Assembly: GCA_034007745.1 (NCBI GenBank)
Contig: JAVEQI010000004.1
Span: forward strand, 81,778 to 145,777
Reading direction: 5' to 3'
Source of the DNA: Desulforapulum sp034007745
Lineage (GTDB): Bacteria; Desulfobacterota; Desulfobacteria; Desulfobacterales; Desulfobacteraceae
Length of the DNA stretch: 64,000 bases
The notes beneath the pieces were generated by a model that saw only the letters and a list, made by a program, of their open reading frames with translations, did no database searches and was not told the DNA's origin. Position 1 is the stretch's first letter, and each line of letters opens with the position of its first letter. Position numbers and translations under genes: made by a program. This document shows positions 8,714 through 17,668 of the stretch, piece after piece.

Positions 8714-10132
8714 ATGGCTGTAGAAACAGACATGAAAGAACAGCGGCCCTTCAGGCTGGTCAAATACTTCACATTCACAAGCCTTGCTGTAATGTTTGCT
8801 GCGACCATAATAATAACAGCCGTAAACACCCATTGGGTGAAAACCATTCTCCAGCAAAAGAGTGAAGAGTATGCCCATCTCCTTGTGGAAAACCTCAACC
8901 ACCAGGTATTTTTACAGTTCATCATCCCGGTTGTGCTTAAATATGGCCAGATAAAATTAAGGGAAGAGGCTCAATTCAAACGCATGGACCAGGTGGTAAG
9001 AACCACCCTGCACAGCTTTAACGTAGAAATGGTAAATATTTACGACATGGACAATATCATTTCCTACAGCTTTGATCAAACAAGGATAGGAACAAAAGAT
9101 GTCGTTGGATCGGGGTATGCAAATGCCGTAAAAAACCGGTCAACCTCACAACTTCTGCGAACTGGTTCGGCCCTGGAGCTTTTACTGGGTGTTCCAGACG
9201 AGACAAAAATTATAACATTTGCACCCCTGAGGGCGGAAAAGCCCCTCTCCTCGATCTCTGGTCCAGTACTGGGAGTCGTTGAAATCGTCCAGGATGTTTC
9301 CGCAGACTATAAAAAAATATTCAAGCTTCAGGTCATGGTCACCATCACCTGCTGCTTCGTCATGGGAACACTCTTTGTTGTGCTCATCTTTGTGGTAAGA
9401 CACGGAGAGAATATTATCAAGAATCGTAACCAGGAGCAGCTGAAACTCGAAGAAAAACTCAGAAGATCCGAACACCTTTCAGCCATTGGGGAGATGACAG
9501 CCGGAGTATCCCATGAGATCCGTAACCCCCTTGGCATAATCAAAAGTTCGGCGGAACTTTTAAAGAAACAGATGACAAAGATAGGCAGTTCCACCACGAT
9601 TGTAAATATCATCATTGAAGAGTCCCTGCGGCTCAACAACATAATCAAGGATTTTCTTGATTATGCCAGGCCCAGAAACCCCGATCTTCGTTCTTGTTCA
9701 ATTGAAGAAATTATAGACAGGAATATCGTCTCCCTCGGCCCGTTTATCCAGGAAAAAAACTTTGAAATCGAAAAAAGATTCGGCCAGGATATTCCTGGAA
9801 TAATGGCTGACGCTCCCATGCTCTACCAGGCCTTTTTAAACATACTGCTCAACTCTTTCCAGGCCATGGAACCAGGGGGCAGAATCATTATAAGCGCCTT
9901 TGCTGATAACCGTGATATCCTTATCCTGTTTGAGGATGACGGCAGGGGAATAGGCCACGAGGAGTTAAAAAAAATATGGAACCCCTTTTTCACCACCAAG
10001 GATATGGGCACAGGCCTGGGACTCGGCATCGTCAAGAACATAGTTGAATCCCACGGAGGTGAGATCGAAATTTCAAACAGGGAACCAAAGGGGGTTCAGG
10101 TGGAAATTGTGTTGCCCGCAAAGGAGGATTAA
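8714..10132 (+). CDS. Membrane sensor histidine kinase, NtrB/ZraS type
   Basis: A 472-residue kinase with two transmembrane helices (about residues 14-36 and 205-230) flanking a periplasmic sensor region. A short coiled linker leads to the HisKA dimerisation helix with the phospho-acceptor His near 267 (GVSHEIRNPLG). The HATPase domain has N box NILLNSFQAM, G1 DDGRGI and G2 GTGLGLGIV. No clear HAMP domain is seen. The ATG at 8714 (preceded by ggaacagatca) was chosen because longer starts lie at or before the likely transcription start. The partner regulator follows 2 bp after the stop. Location opposite pilMNOPQ suggests a PilS-like role, which is inference. Confidence 0.88.
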   Translation: MAVETDMKEQRPFRLVKYFTFTSLAVMFAATIIITAVNTHWVKTILQQKSEEYAHLLVENLNHQVFLQFIIPVVLKYGQIKLREEAQFKRMDQVVRTTLHSFNVEMVNIYDMDNIISYSFDQTRIGTKDVVGSGYANAVKNRSTSQLLRTGSALELLLGVPDETKIITFAPLRAEKPLSSISGPVLGVVEIVQDVSADYKKIFKLQVMVTITCCFVMGTLFVVLIFVVRHGENIIKNRNQEQLKLEEKLRRSEHLSAIGEMTAGVSHEIRNPLGIIKSSAELLKKQMTKIGSSTTIVNIIIEESLRLNNIIKDFLDYARPRNPDLRSCSIEEIIDRNIVSLGPFIQEKNFEIEKRFGQDIPGIMADAPMLYQAFLNILLNSFQAMEPGGRIIISAFADNRDILILFEDDGRGIGHEELKKIWNPFFTTKDMGTGLGLGIVKNIVESHGGEIEISNREPKGVQVEIVLPAKED

Positions 10133-10134
10133 CC

Positions 10135-11502
10135 GTGGAAAAAATCCTGATCGTTGATGACGAGAAAAACTATCCCACCATCCTGGGCGAAGTTTTAAGG
10201 GAAGAGGGTTACACCCCCCTCACCGCATCCAGCGGTCTCATGGCCCTTGAAATTCTCAACGATGAGTGCGTCGACCTTGTGCTTTCCGACGTTACCATGC
10301 CTGGAATGGATGGGATTGAACTCTTGGAAAGAATCAAGGAAATCACCCCGGGAACGCCCGTCATCGTGATGACGGCCTATGGAAGTGTTGAAAAGGCAGT
10401 GGAAGCCATGCACAAGGGTGCCTACACCTATATACTCAAACCCTTTGAGAACGACACCCTTGTAGCCCACATCGCAAAGGCAATTTCCATCCAGAAAATT
10501 GTTCAGGAGAATTGCGCCCTCAGGGATGCCGTGAGTTCGGCCTACAGCTTTGGCAAAATCATCGGCAAGAGTAAGCCCATGCAGAACCTCTACAATATCA
10601 TCAAAAAGGCAGCACCTACCCGGGCCAACATCCTGATCCAGGGAGAGAGCGGAACGGGCAAGGAGCTTGTGGCAAAATCAATTCACTACAACAGCGCTAG
10701 AAAAGGAAAACCCCTTATTGCCGTCAACTCATCGGCCTTTGCCGAATCCCTCCTGGAGAGTGAATTATTCGGCCATGAAAAAGGGGCCTTTACAGGAGCT
10801 GCAGCCATGCGCAAAGGCCGGTTTGAACTGGCAGACCAGGGCACCCTGTTCCTCGATGAGATCGGCGAACTCCCCATGGGCATACAGGTAAAGCTGCTCA
10901 GGGTGCTCCAGGAGAGAACATTTGAAAGGGTTGGAGGCTCCACCCCCATTGTCGTGGACTTTCGTCTGATTGCAGCAACCAACAAAAACCTTGAGGAGGA
11001 GGTTGAAAAGGGTCGTTTTAGAGAGGATCTCTTTTACCGGCTCAACGTAGTCAAAGCCGTAATCCCTCCCCTGAGGGAGAGGCAGGAGGATATCCCCCTG
11101 TTGATCAACCATTTTATTCAACGGTATACCAATGAACAAAAAACGGACAGCCCCTTAAAAGGAATCACCCCAGAAGCAGCCCAGCTTTTCTTTGACTACC
11201 CCTGGCCGGGAAACGTCCGGGAGCTTGAAAACGCCATTGAACGGGCCGTCATTTTCTGTTCAAACGAGGAGATCACACCCGAAGACCTCCCAGCCAAGAT
11301 GCGCCAAGCCATGTCAGTTCCCCTTCAACTGGATGGAATCCCTGAAAATGCGGGGCTTACAGAAACCCTTGCCGCCGTGGAAAAAAGAATGATTCAGCGG
11401 GCGATGATGCTCGCCGACAACGTACAGACCAAGGCAGCCAAGATTCTGGGTATCGGCAAAAGCGGCCTGAACCAGAAGCTCAAAAAATATGGCCTGATAT
11501 AA
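10135..11502 (+). CDS. Sigma-54-dependent response regulator, NtrC/ZraR type
   Basis: A 455-residue regulator with the classical three-part layout. The receiver (1-120) has the phospho-acceptor Asp in VLSDVTMPGMDG and the conserved Lys in YILKPF. The AAA+ domain (about 145-380) has Walker A GESGTGKE, the sigma-54 loop GAFTGA and Walker B LFLDEIGE. A Fis-type helix-turn-helix ends the protein (AAKILGIGKSGLNQKLKKYG). It is co-transcribed with the kinase just upstream. Target genes are unknown; the divergent pil operon is the nearest candidate. Confidence 0.93.
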   Translation: MEKILIVDDEKNYPTILGEVLREEGYTPLTASSGLMALEILNDECVDLVLSDVTMPGMDGIELLERIKEITPGTPVIVMTAYGSVEKAVEAMHKGAYTYILKPFENDTLVAHIAKAISIQKIVQENCALRDAVSSAYSFGKIIGKSKPMQNLYNIIKKAAPTRANILIQGESGTGKELVAKSIHYNSARKGKPLIAVNSSAFAESLLESELFGHEKGAFTGAAAMRKGRFELADQGTLFLDEIGELPMGIQVKLLRVLQERTFERVGGSTPIVVDFRLIAATNKNLEEEVEKGRFREDLFYRLNVVKAVIPPLRERQEDIPLLINHFIQRYTNEQKTDSPLKGITPEAAQLFFDYPWPGNVRELENAIERAVIFCSNEEITPEDLPAKMRQAMSVPLQLDGIPENAGLTETLAAVEKRMIQRAMMLADNVQTKAAKILGIGKSGLNQKLKKYGLI

Positions 11503-11544
11503 ACCATCATTCAGCGATTATCAATTTTAAACGTCAGCGTGGGG

Positions 11545-11727
11545 GGCAACGACCAGTATTCCCTTGCTGAACGTTGAGAAACAAAGGGGGCAAATTTTCG
11601 GACAGGGCAAACCCACAAAACCGCAAATTGTCTGAGGGAGGAACGACCGAGTTTTTGCGATTTGGGTTTGTCCTGGCCGAAAATCCCCCGACTTTCTCGG
11701 TTCAGCAAGGGGATACTGATTGCTGCC
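11545..11727. repeat. Dispersed 183-bp hairpin repeat, copy A
   Basis: The outer 28 bases on each side are inverted repeats (24 of 28 match; core tattcccttgctgaac / gttcagcaaggggata). A second inner pair of arms (aaattttcgg... / ...ccgaaaat) extends the pairing nearly to the middle. The centre carries TCTGAGGGAGGAACGACCGA. The element lies between the convergent regulator and TPR genes and has no coding capacity. A related full copy is at 27246-27427 and a left arm at 16551-16583. Confidence 0.75.
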
Positions 11728-11745
11728 GATAGAATAAAGTGACCA

Positions 11746-12426
11746 TCATAACCGCTGGATTCTTGCCTTGGCCATGGGAGCATAGATGGAATCGCCATGG
11801 TCTTTAACAACCTCCTGGAGCAGCTCATGACTCTGCTCTGAATCCCCCCTGTCGGCAAGGATCAGCCCAAGGTTAAACAGAGCTTCGCCCTTGAGCATAG
11901 AGCCTTTGGCGGTGACGATCTTCCTGAACCAGGTTTCAGCCTCGTCCATCTTGCCAAGGGCAAGGCTGGTGCGCCCCAGGGAGGAGAACAAGAGGCTTTC
12001 CATGGCCTTATCACCCTTAAATTTATCCAATGCGCCAAGGTACATACCATGGGCCTCTTCAAATTTTCCCGCATCAAATGCGATCTTTGCAAATCTCACC
12101 CTTGCCTGGGCCGATGCAGCGGTGTTGGGATAGGAGGATATAAACTCGGCAACATCATCCTTTACCGTTTCATATCCCTTAACAGGATCGGTATCGCTGT
12201 AGTTTGAAAGGACCTGGGTCAGAAACTCGGAGGCCTTGTCCTCGGAACGACCGATACTGTAGAGGGTTGCAGAAAAAACAACCACAACAGCCACGATTGC
12301 CCCTAGAACCATGGCCACCTGTTTTTTGTATTGGATCACAGTATTGGCCCATCGCTGGAGAGCCTCCAAAATCGGGTCTGGCTGCTCAAGCTCTTTTCTA
12401 CGTGCATTTGATATTTTATCGACCAT
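11746..12426 (-). CDS. TPR membrane protein, YfgM-like
   Basis: About 226 residues: a cytoplasmic N-terminus, one transmembrane helix near residues 38-58 (AMVLGAIVAVVVVFSATLY) and four or more tetratricopeptide repeats covering the exported remainder. This matches the YfgM/DUF2133-type layout of proteins that accompany the SecYEG translocon, though other TPR membrane proteins share it. The ATG at 12426 was chosen because the agagga ribosome-binding site is directly against the alternative ATG at 12438. Confidence 0.7.
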   Translation of the reverse strand: MVDKISNARRKELEQPDPILEALQRWANTVIQYKKQVAMVLGAIVAVVVVFSATLYSIGRSEDKASEFLTQVLSNYSDTDPVKGYETVKDDVAEFISSYPNTAASAQARVRFAKIAFDAGKFEEAHGMYLGALDKFKGDKAMESLLFSSLGRTSLALGKMDEAETWFRKIVTAKGSMLKGEALFNLGLILADRGDSEQSHELLQEVVKDHGDSIYAPMAKARIQRL

Positions 12427-12492
12427 TTTAGCGTTCATCCTCTCATTTGATTTTTAGCTATTAGCTGTTAACCATTAGCCTCTACCCACTGC

Positions 12493-13023
12493 CTACCAGA
12501 CCAAAGGTCTGTAAATCCATCCCTTGTCACCATCACCATGCTCCACCTCAAGCCAGTTGCCCTTTTTGTTCAACACCTTGAAGGGGACACCCCTTTCCAC
12601 GGTAAATACAATTGGGTTTTCAGGGCCGGGGCCGGATCGAACATTACAGTTGCTCTTTGCGGTTATGACTGTTGGAATAGAGCTCACAAGGGAATTATGC
12701 ACCCACCCAAGGTCTCCTTCAAAGTCCTTGAATCGATACCAGCTCCCCTTTTTCTCGACAATCAAAATGGGGAAATAAGTCTCCACCTGCCACAGGGTGT
12801 CATGGTTTGTTCCCGGGCCGGATCGCACGTTGGCAATTTTTGAGGTAATAGCAAGACGTTCATCGGCCCATGATGCGTGGCAGAACCAACCCTGCATGGA
12901 AAGAAACAGGGTCAAAAAAAAGATTGTGAAAATGCCCTGCCTTAAATTGAAAACACCCATTACCTTGCCAAACATCTTACCAAAACTTTTACCAAAACTT
13001 TTACCAGATCTGCCTGTCAGCAT
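12493..13023 (-). CDS. Exported protein with two bacterial SH3 domains
   Basis: A 176-residue protein with an N-terminal basic stretch and hydrophobic signal (about 29-45), then two SH3b domains (about 57-118 and 122-176), each with the ANVRSGPG or CNVRSGPG turn. Such domains usually bind peptidoglycan or cell-wall peptides in the periplasm. The ATG at 13023 has a strong aaggagg 13 bases upstream and lies just after the feoB stop; longer starts would run into feoB. The N-terminal GKSFGKSFGK comes from a 12-bp tandem duplication. Confidence 0.75.
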   Translation of the reverse strand: MLTGRSGKSFGKSFGKMFGKVMGVFNLRQGIFTIFFLTLFLSMQGWFCHASWADERLAITSKIANVRSGPGTNHDTLWQVETYFPILIVEKKGSWYRFKDFEGDLGWVHNSLVSSIPTVITAKSNCNVRSGPGPENPIVFTVERGVPFKVLNKKGNWLEVEHGDGDKGWIYRPLVW

Positions 13024-13049
13024 ATACAAACGAAATACCTCCTTAGGGC

Positions 13050-15233
13050 CTATCCAAAGCCCAATAATTTTCCTCCCTGGTATACCAGAAAGGAGAAGCA
13101 CCATGCAACGGATGTTGTGTAAAAAAGAGAAAACCATGCCCACCCGGCTGAAGCCTCCCGCCAGATGGTCGTTACTGTTGCGATACAGGGGACATATAAA
13201 AGGACAAAGACCATCATGGAAAGGGCCGAGAGTGCTGTCATACCCGAGGCATGGAGGGCATAATCAAGGGCGTCAGACTGATCGTCCTCTACTCCGTAAA
13301 GAACACCCATGGTGGAAACCACCACCTCCTTTGCCACAAGGCCCGTAACCAGAGCCACACCACCACGCCAGTCAATACCAATTGGCGAGAATACCGGCTC
13401 GATGAAATGCCCCAAACGGCCGACAAACGAACGTTCTACAAGAGCCTTGTCCCTCTGGCGTTCAAGGTCTGCCAATCTTAAATCGACCTCATTTAAGAGG
13501 TCGTTCCGGTCCTCAGTCCCAGGTTGTGCTGCTATCCCAGAACGCTGTGTCTCCACCCTATCAAGGTATTGGGAATACTCGGCCATAACAGCCCTGTCCC
13601 TGGGAAAGGTGGAAAGAGCCCAGATGATAATCGACCCCACAAGAATAACCCCGCCCATTTTCTGCAAAAACATTTTGCTTCTATCCCACATGTGAATCAT
13701 CAGGCTCTTCAGCATGGGTACTCGGTAAGGGGGGAGTTCCATGACAAAGGGGGCGTCCTCGCCCCTTAGAAGGGTTGAGCGGAAGAGGCGCCCTGAAAGG
13801 ATGGCAATCACAATGCCCATAATATAGAGTCCAAAGATGACCGTCCCGGCACTTTGGGCAAAAAAAGAACCGGCCAGAACAATATACACCGGAAGTTTTG
13901 CCGAACAGGACATGAACGGCGTGATCAGGATGGTGAGTATCCTGTCCTTTCTATTCTCAAGGGCCTTTGTTGCCATGATGGCTGGGACACTGCACCCAAA
14001 GCCCATGAGCATGGGGATAAAAGATTTTCCATGGAGCCCCACGGTATGCATGATCCTGTCCATCAAAAAGGCGGTTCTTGCCATGTAACCGGTATCTTCA
14101 AACAGGGCGATGCAGAAGAAGAGAATCAAAATATTGGGCAGAAAAACAATAACACTGCCGATGCCCGTCACAATACCGTCAAGCATCAGATCCTTTAACA
14201 GCCCCGAAGGAAGCAAGTCCTTAAGAACGGATGAAAAAAAACCGACCCCCGTATCGATCCACTCCATGGGATAGGCCCCAAAACTGAAGGTCATCTGAAA
14301 CATGGCCCAGATAAAGAAAATAAATATGGGGAATCCAAGGAATCGGTTGGTCAACACCCGGTCGATGCTCCTTGAAATATCGGCACGCTTTCTGGCCGTC
14401 ACGGTGACGACGCTCCTGACAATGCCTGCGATAAATCCGTAGCGCTCGTCCGTGAGGACAATTTCGGGATCGTCCTGGAACTGCTCTTCGATCTTGATAC
14501 GGGCTCTTTCCGCCACGGCCAGGACCTCATCTGCGGCCCCTTTTGCAGCATCCGGGGCCATAGCTCGAAGATTTTTCTTGACCACCTCGTCGTTTTCCAG
14601 AAGCTTGATAGCGGTCCAGCGCCCTGGCCAGTTGTCAAGATCAAGCCCGGCCCCGTCCATGGCCGTCTCAATTTCCCGAATAAGGGCCTCTATGTTCCGG
14701 TGGTAGGTAACCTTGCGGCCGGCCTTGCCCTTTGATGAGGTTCCGGCCTCTTTGACGGCCGCCTCCACAAGCTCATCCATGCCCTTAACCCGATTGCCAA
14801 CGGTAAAGACGACCGGCAGGTCCAACAGGGCAGCAAGCTTTGCCCCATTGATGGAAAAGCCCTTGGATTTCGCCAGATCGGCCATGTTCAGGGCAAAGAC
14901 CACGGGTCTGTCAAGCTCCATGATCTGCATGGCAAGGTAGAGGCTGCGCTCAAGGTTTGCAGCATCGATGATGTTAACTACCACATCGGGCTTTTCGTTG
15001 AGAATAAAATCCCTGGCAACTATCTCTTCCAGGGAAAAGGGGGTCAGGCTGTAGGTGCCGGGCAGATCCACAAACTTAAGTTCAACCCCGTTATGTTTGA
15101 CGATCCCCTCTTTTTTTTCCACCGTGACCCCGGGCCAGTTACCCACCTTTTGCCGGGCCCCGGTGAGATTGTTGAATATGGTGGTTTTCCCGGAGTTGGG
15201 ATTACCGGCCAGGGCGATTGTAAGTTGCTTCAT
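13050..15233 (-). CDS. feoB: Ferrous iron transporter FeoB
   Basis: A 727-residue inner-membrane Fe(II) transporter. The N-terminal G domain shows G1 GNPNSGKTT, G3 DLPGTYSL and G4 NMAD, followed by a helical GDI-like spacer up to about residue 280. The membrane part has two Gate-type regions (including CSAKLPVYIVLAG and VTGLVAKEVVVSTMGVLYG) with about nine helices. The usual long Cys-rich C-terminal tail is absent. The start overlaps the stop of the Fur-FeoA-FeoA gene by ATGA, so the two are translationally coupled. Confidence 0.95.
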   Translation of the reverse strand: MKQLTIALAGNPNSGKTTIFNNLTGARQKVGNWPGVTVEKKEGIVKHNGVELKFVDLPGTYSLTPFSLEEIVARDFILNEKPDVVVNIIDAANLERSLYLAMQIMELDRPVVFALNMADLAKSKGFSINGAKLAALLDLPVVFTVGNRVKGMDELVEAAVKEAGTSSKGKAGRKVTYHRNIEALIREIETAMDGAGLDLDNWPGRWTAIKLLENDEVVKKNLRAMAPDAAKGAADEVLAVAERARIKIEEQFQDDPEIVLTDERYGFIAGIVRSVVTVTARKRADISRSIDRVLTNRFLGFPIFIFFIWAMFQMTFSFGAYPMEWIDTGVGFFSSVLKDLLPSGLLKDLMLDGIVTGIGSVIVFLPNILILFFCIALFEDTGYMARTAFLMDRIMHTVGLHGKSFIPMLMGFGCSVPAIMATKALENRKDRILTILITPFMSCSAKLPVYIVLAGSFFAQSAGTVIFGLYIMGIVIAILSGRLFRSTLLRGEDAPFVMELPPYRVPMLKSLMIHMWDRSKMFLQKMGGVILVGSIIIWALSTFPRDRAVMAEYSQYLDRVETQRSGIAAQPGTEDRNDLLNEVDLRLADLERQRDKALVERSFVGRLGHFIEPVFSPIGIDWRGGVALVTGLVAKEVVVSTMGVLYGVEDDQSDALDYALHASGMTALSALSMMVFVLLYVPCIATVTTIWREASAGWAWFSLFYTTSVAWCFSFLVYQGGKLLGFG

Positions 15234-16219
15234 GGGTTTTTCACCATTTTCACCCCTTCCACACTTATATGGGCAGCCTCTTCAACACGCATGGAAACGT
15301 GGTAGCCCTTGACGATCAGCTCAATGGGATCCTTGAGGGGTGCATATTTTTCAACATACACCGTTGCCCCCCGGTTTATACCCATCTCAAGGATTCTTCT
15401 TCTAAGCCTTGTCTCCCCTGAGACCCTTGTGACAACCCCCTGCTGGCCCTGACGCATCTGGCTGAGTAAGATTGTGTCGGCAAAGGCCGGATGGGCTCCT
15501 GGATGACCAACCACCTCCCCGGGGGAAAGGGGAGGATAACGATGGGCACTGCGCTCGACCATCACCTTTTGTGCCAGACCCTGACCAATTACAAAACGAC
15601 TTTCCCCATGGGCAACGACCATCTGCCCTCCGTGCTGGGTAGAAACCACCTCAATGGTATCTCCAATCCTGAGCCCCATGGAGGTCAGACGCATCTGAAC
15701 GTTCTTGCCCCCTTCAAACTCCTTGATCACAAGGAACTCACCCGGCTTGGTCCGGGAGAGCGACACAGGAAGAGTGGATTTTTCCAAACAGTCGGCACAT
15801 ATACCGTAGATCTCCATCTTGTGCTGGAGCATGTGAAACCCATAGGCTGCCGCAAGATTTACCTGCTGGCGCTCAAGAGCCTCGTCTCTGAATTCGAGGA
15901 TTGCCCCGCACTTGATACAGACCATGTGATCGTGGTGAAGGCCTAAATGACGATGTTCATACCGGGGCGGACCATCGTCGATTTTAAGTTTCTGGGCAAA
16001 TCCGAACCGACACAGAAGCTCCATGGTTTCGGCAATAAACCCCGGTCCCAGAAAAACCCCTTCTTCTTCAAGAGTTGCCTGAATTTCACGGCAGGTTTCA
16101 TGATTTTCACTCTTGAGAAACGACTCCAGAATCTGAAACCGTTTATCCAGCTCATCCACCCCTTCCTGGGCCAGGAGCTTTAGAAATTGTTTTTTCTCTT
16201 GTTCATGTCTCTCATTCAT
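15230..16219 (-). CDS. Fur-family regulator fused to two FeoA domains
   Basis: A 329-residue fusion. Residues about 10-145 are a Fur-family repressor with a winged helix, the metal-binding HHDHMVCIKCGAILEF segment and two Zn-type CxxC pairs (101/104 and 141/144). Residues about 155-223 and 251-325 are two FeoA (SH3-like) domains, each with the typical MG-LRIGD or MG-INRGA turn. FeoA normally is a separate 75-residue protein that binds FeoB. The ATG at 16219 follows a weak ggga site; the in-frame ATG at 16249 has none. It is coupled to feoB. One inference is that a single polypeptide senses iron, represses and tunes FeoB. The first bases of the gene (16203-16219) are inside the duplicated gap-flank sequence. 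Confidence 0.88.
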   Translation of the reverse strand: MNERHEQEKKQFLKLLAQEGVDELDKRFQILESFLKSENHETCREIQATLEEEGVFLGPGFIAETMELLCRFGFAQKLKIDDGPPRYEHRHLGLHHDHMVCIKCGAILEFRDEALERQQVNLAAAYGFHMLQHKMEIYGICADCLEKSTLPVSLSRTKPGEFLVIKEFEGGKNVQMRLTSMGLRIGDTIEVVSTQHGGQMVVAHGESRFVIGQGLAQKVMVERSAHRYPPLSPGEVVGHPGAHPAFADTILLSQMRQGQQGVVTRVSGETRLRRRILEMGINRGATVYVEKYAPLKDPIELIVKGYHVSMRVEEAAHISVEGVKMVKNP

Positions 16220-16556
16220 AATAATATTCCCATTTTTATATGACAGCATAAATTATTACACGCACCAACATATGTCAACCTGAACCTAGCAGTAGCAGCA
16301 CTTCTAATTATGGATATCAAAGTGGGGGGNNNNNNNNNNNNNNNNNNNNNNNNNNNNNNNNNNNNNNNNNNNNNNNNNNNNNNNNNNNNNNNNNNNNNNN
16401 NNNNNNNNNNNNNNNNNNNNNNNNNNNNNTCATGTCTCTCATTCATAATAATATTCCCATTTTTATATGACAGCATAAATTATTACACGCACCAACATAT
16501 GTCAACCTGAACCTAGCAGTAGCAGCACTTCTAATTATGGATATCAAAGTGGGGGG
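16203..16556. other. Assembly gap (100 N) flanked by an exact 127-bp direct duplication
   Basis: Bases 16203-16329 and 16430-16556 are identical over 127 bp and flank exactly 100 N. This is the signature of two contigs whose ends share a 127-bp assembler overlap being joined with a placeholder gap. The true sequence probably lacks about 227 bp of what is shown, or else a repeat sits in the gap. An 86-codon frame crossing the N run is meaningless. Confidence 0.9.
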
Positions 16557-16583
16557 GCGACAGTCAGTATCTCCTTGCTGAAC
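16551..16583. repeat. Left arm of the dispersed hairpin repeat, copy C
   Basis: The string cgacagtcagtatctcct followed by tgctgaac matches the outer arm of copies A and B. The opposite arm is not present downstream. The arm begins where the two contigs meet, so the rest of the element may be missing from the assembly or deleted. Confidence 0.55.
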
Positions 16584-16663
16584 GGAACCACCAGGAGCTG
16601 ACTACTGCCAACTGACGACTACCCAATGCCTACTGACAAACAGAACCACCAGGAGTACTATTA

Positions 16664-17668
16664 ATGAGAATTACCCAGGGTATAACCATCGGAAAAAAGA
16701 GAATCGAAAACAGGCTGTTTCTGGCACCCATGGCGGGCCTTGGCCATGCGGCCTTTCGTGAGGTCGTATCGGAATTTGGCGGATACGGGCTGCTGTTCAC
16801 AGGCATGTGCAGCGCCAAGGCCCTTCCCCACGAGAACCCGGCAGTCTCACCGGTGTTTAAATGGCGTAAATCTGAACTTGCCACCCTTGTCTGCCAGATT
16901 TTCGGCCCAGACCCCCTGTCCATGGCCCTGGCAGCCCAGAGAATCGAACGGGAGGGTTTCTTCGGAGTTGACCTTAACTTTGGATGCTCGGTGGCAGCCA
17001 TCTGCAAGCGTGGGTGCGGGGCAGCACTTTTGCGGGATCCCGATCTTGCCGTTGAGATCCTTGCCAGGGTGAGGGGTTCTGTCACCATTCCTGTTTTTGT
17101 AAAATTCCGAACGGGCTGGACAAGTGACCCCGCTCCTGCTGTTGAACTTGCAAAACGATTTGAAGACAAGGGGGCCGACGCCCTGGTATTCCACCCAAGG
17201 GTCGCTCCGGACCGACGATCGAGACCCCCCAGATGGGAGCAGATCGCCCTCTTAAGCGAGGCCGTGTCCATACCGGTTTTCGGCAACGGCAATGTATTTG
17301 ACATGAACGACCTTACAAACATGGTCGAACAGACCGGTTGTGACGGCGTTTCCATCGGTCGAATAGCCGTGTCAAGACCCTGGATTTTTGCCGAGTGGAC
17401 CCGGGGGTTCACCCCGACCATCTCCACCTACCACCGGACAGCTTTGAGATTGACTGAGCTTCTCCTGAAACACCATAAAGAAAAATTTGCCGTAAAACTC
17501 TACAAAAAATTCATCCCCTATTTTTCGGCAAACTTCCGTTTCGGGCACAGCATCTGCAAAGAACTTCTCAAGGCCGACACCATGGAAGAGTTAAGGGAGA
17601 ACATTGACGGGGTTTTTGACCGAAACCCCGAAATCGTTGCCCGGCCCAACATCAATCTTTTTTTATAG
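16664..17668 (+). CDS. tRNA-dihydrouridine synthase family protein
   Basis: A 334-residue FMN-dependent TIM-barrel enzyme of the Dus family, which reduces uridine in tRNA D-loops. The start of the barrel, ENRLFLAPMAGLGHAAFR, and the active-site segment DLNFGCSVAAICKRGCGAAL (catalytic Cys in GCS) are clear, as are the flavin-binding GNGNVFD and GVSIGRIA motifs. The substrate position cannot be assigned because the active-site loop deviates from DusA and DusB. The ATG has a good aggag site 8 bases upstream. Its end overlaps the convergent amidohydrolase by 6 bp. Confidence 0.88.
   Translation: MRITQGITIGKKRIENRLFLAPMAGLGHAAFREVVSEFGGYGLLFTGMCSAKALPHENPAVSPVFKWRKSELATLVCQIFGPDPLSMALAAQRIEREGFFGVDLNFGCSVAAICKRGCGAALLRDPDLAVEILARVRGSVTIPVFVKFRTGWTSDPAPAVELAKRFEDKGADALVFHPRVAPDRRSRPPRWEQIALLSEAVSIPVFGNGNVFDMNDLTNMVEQTGCDGVSIGRIAVSRPWIFAEWTRGFTPTISTYHRTALRLTELLLKHHKEKFAVKLYKKFIPYFSANFRFGHSICKELLKADTMEELRENIDGVFDRNPEIVARPNINLFL

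Noticed and set aside
12490..13143. Longer SH3 protein starting at 13143
   Set aside because: It would overlap feoB by 94 bp, while the ATG at 13023 has a strong ribosome-binding site just after the feoB stop.
16216..16476. An 86-codon frame on the minus strand across the N run
   Set aside because: It contains 100 unknown bases and duplicated gap flanks, so it is an assembly artefact.
16630..17427. A 265-codon frame antisense to the dihydrouridine synthase
   Set aside because: Low-complexity translation shadowing a conserved enzyme; no independent signals.
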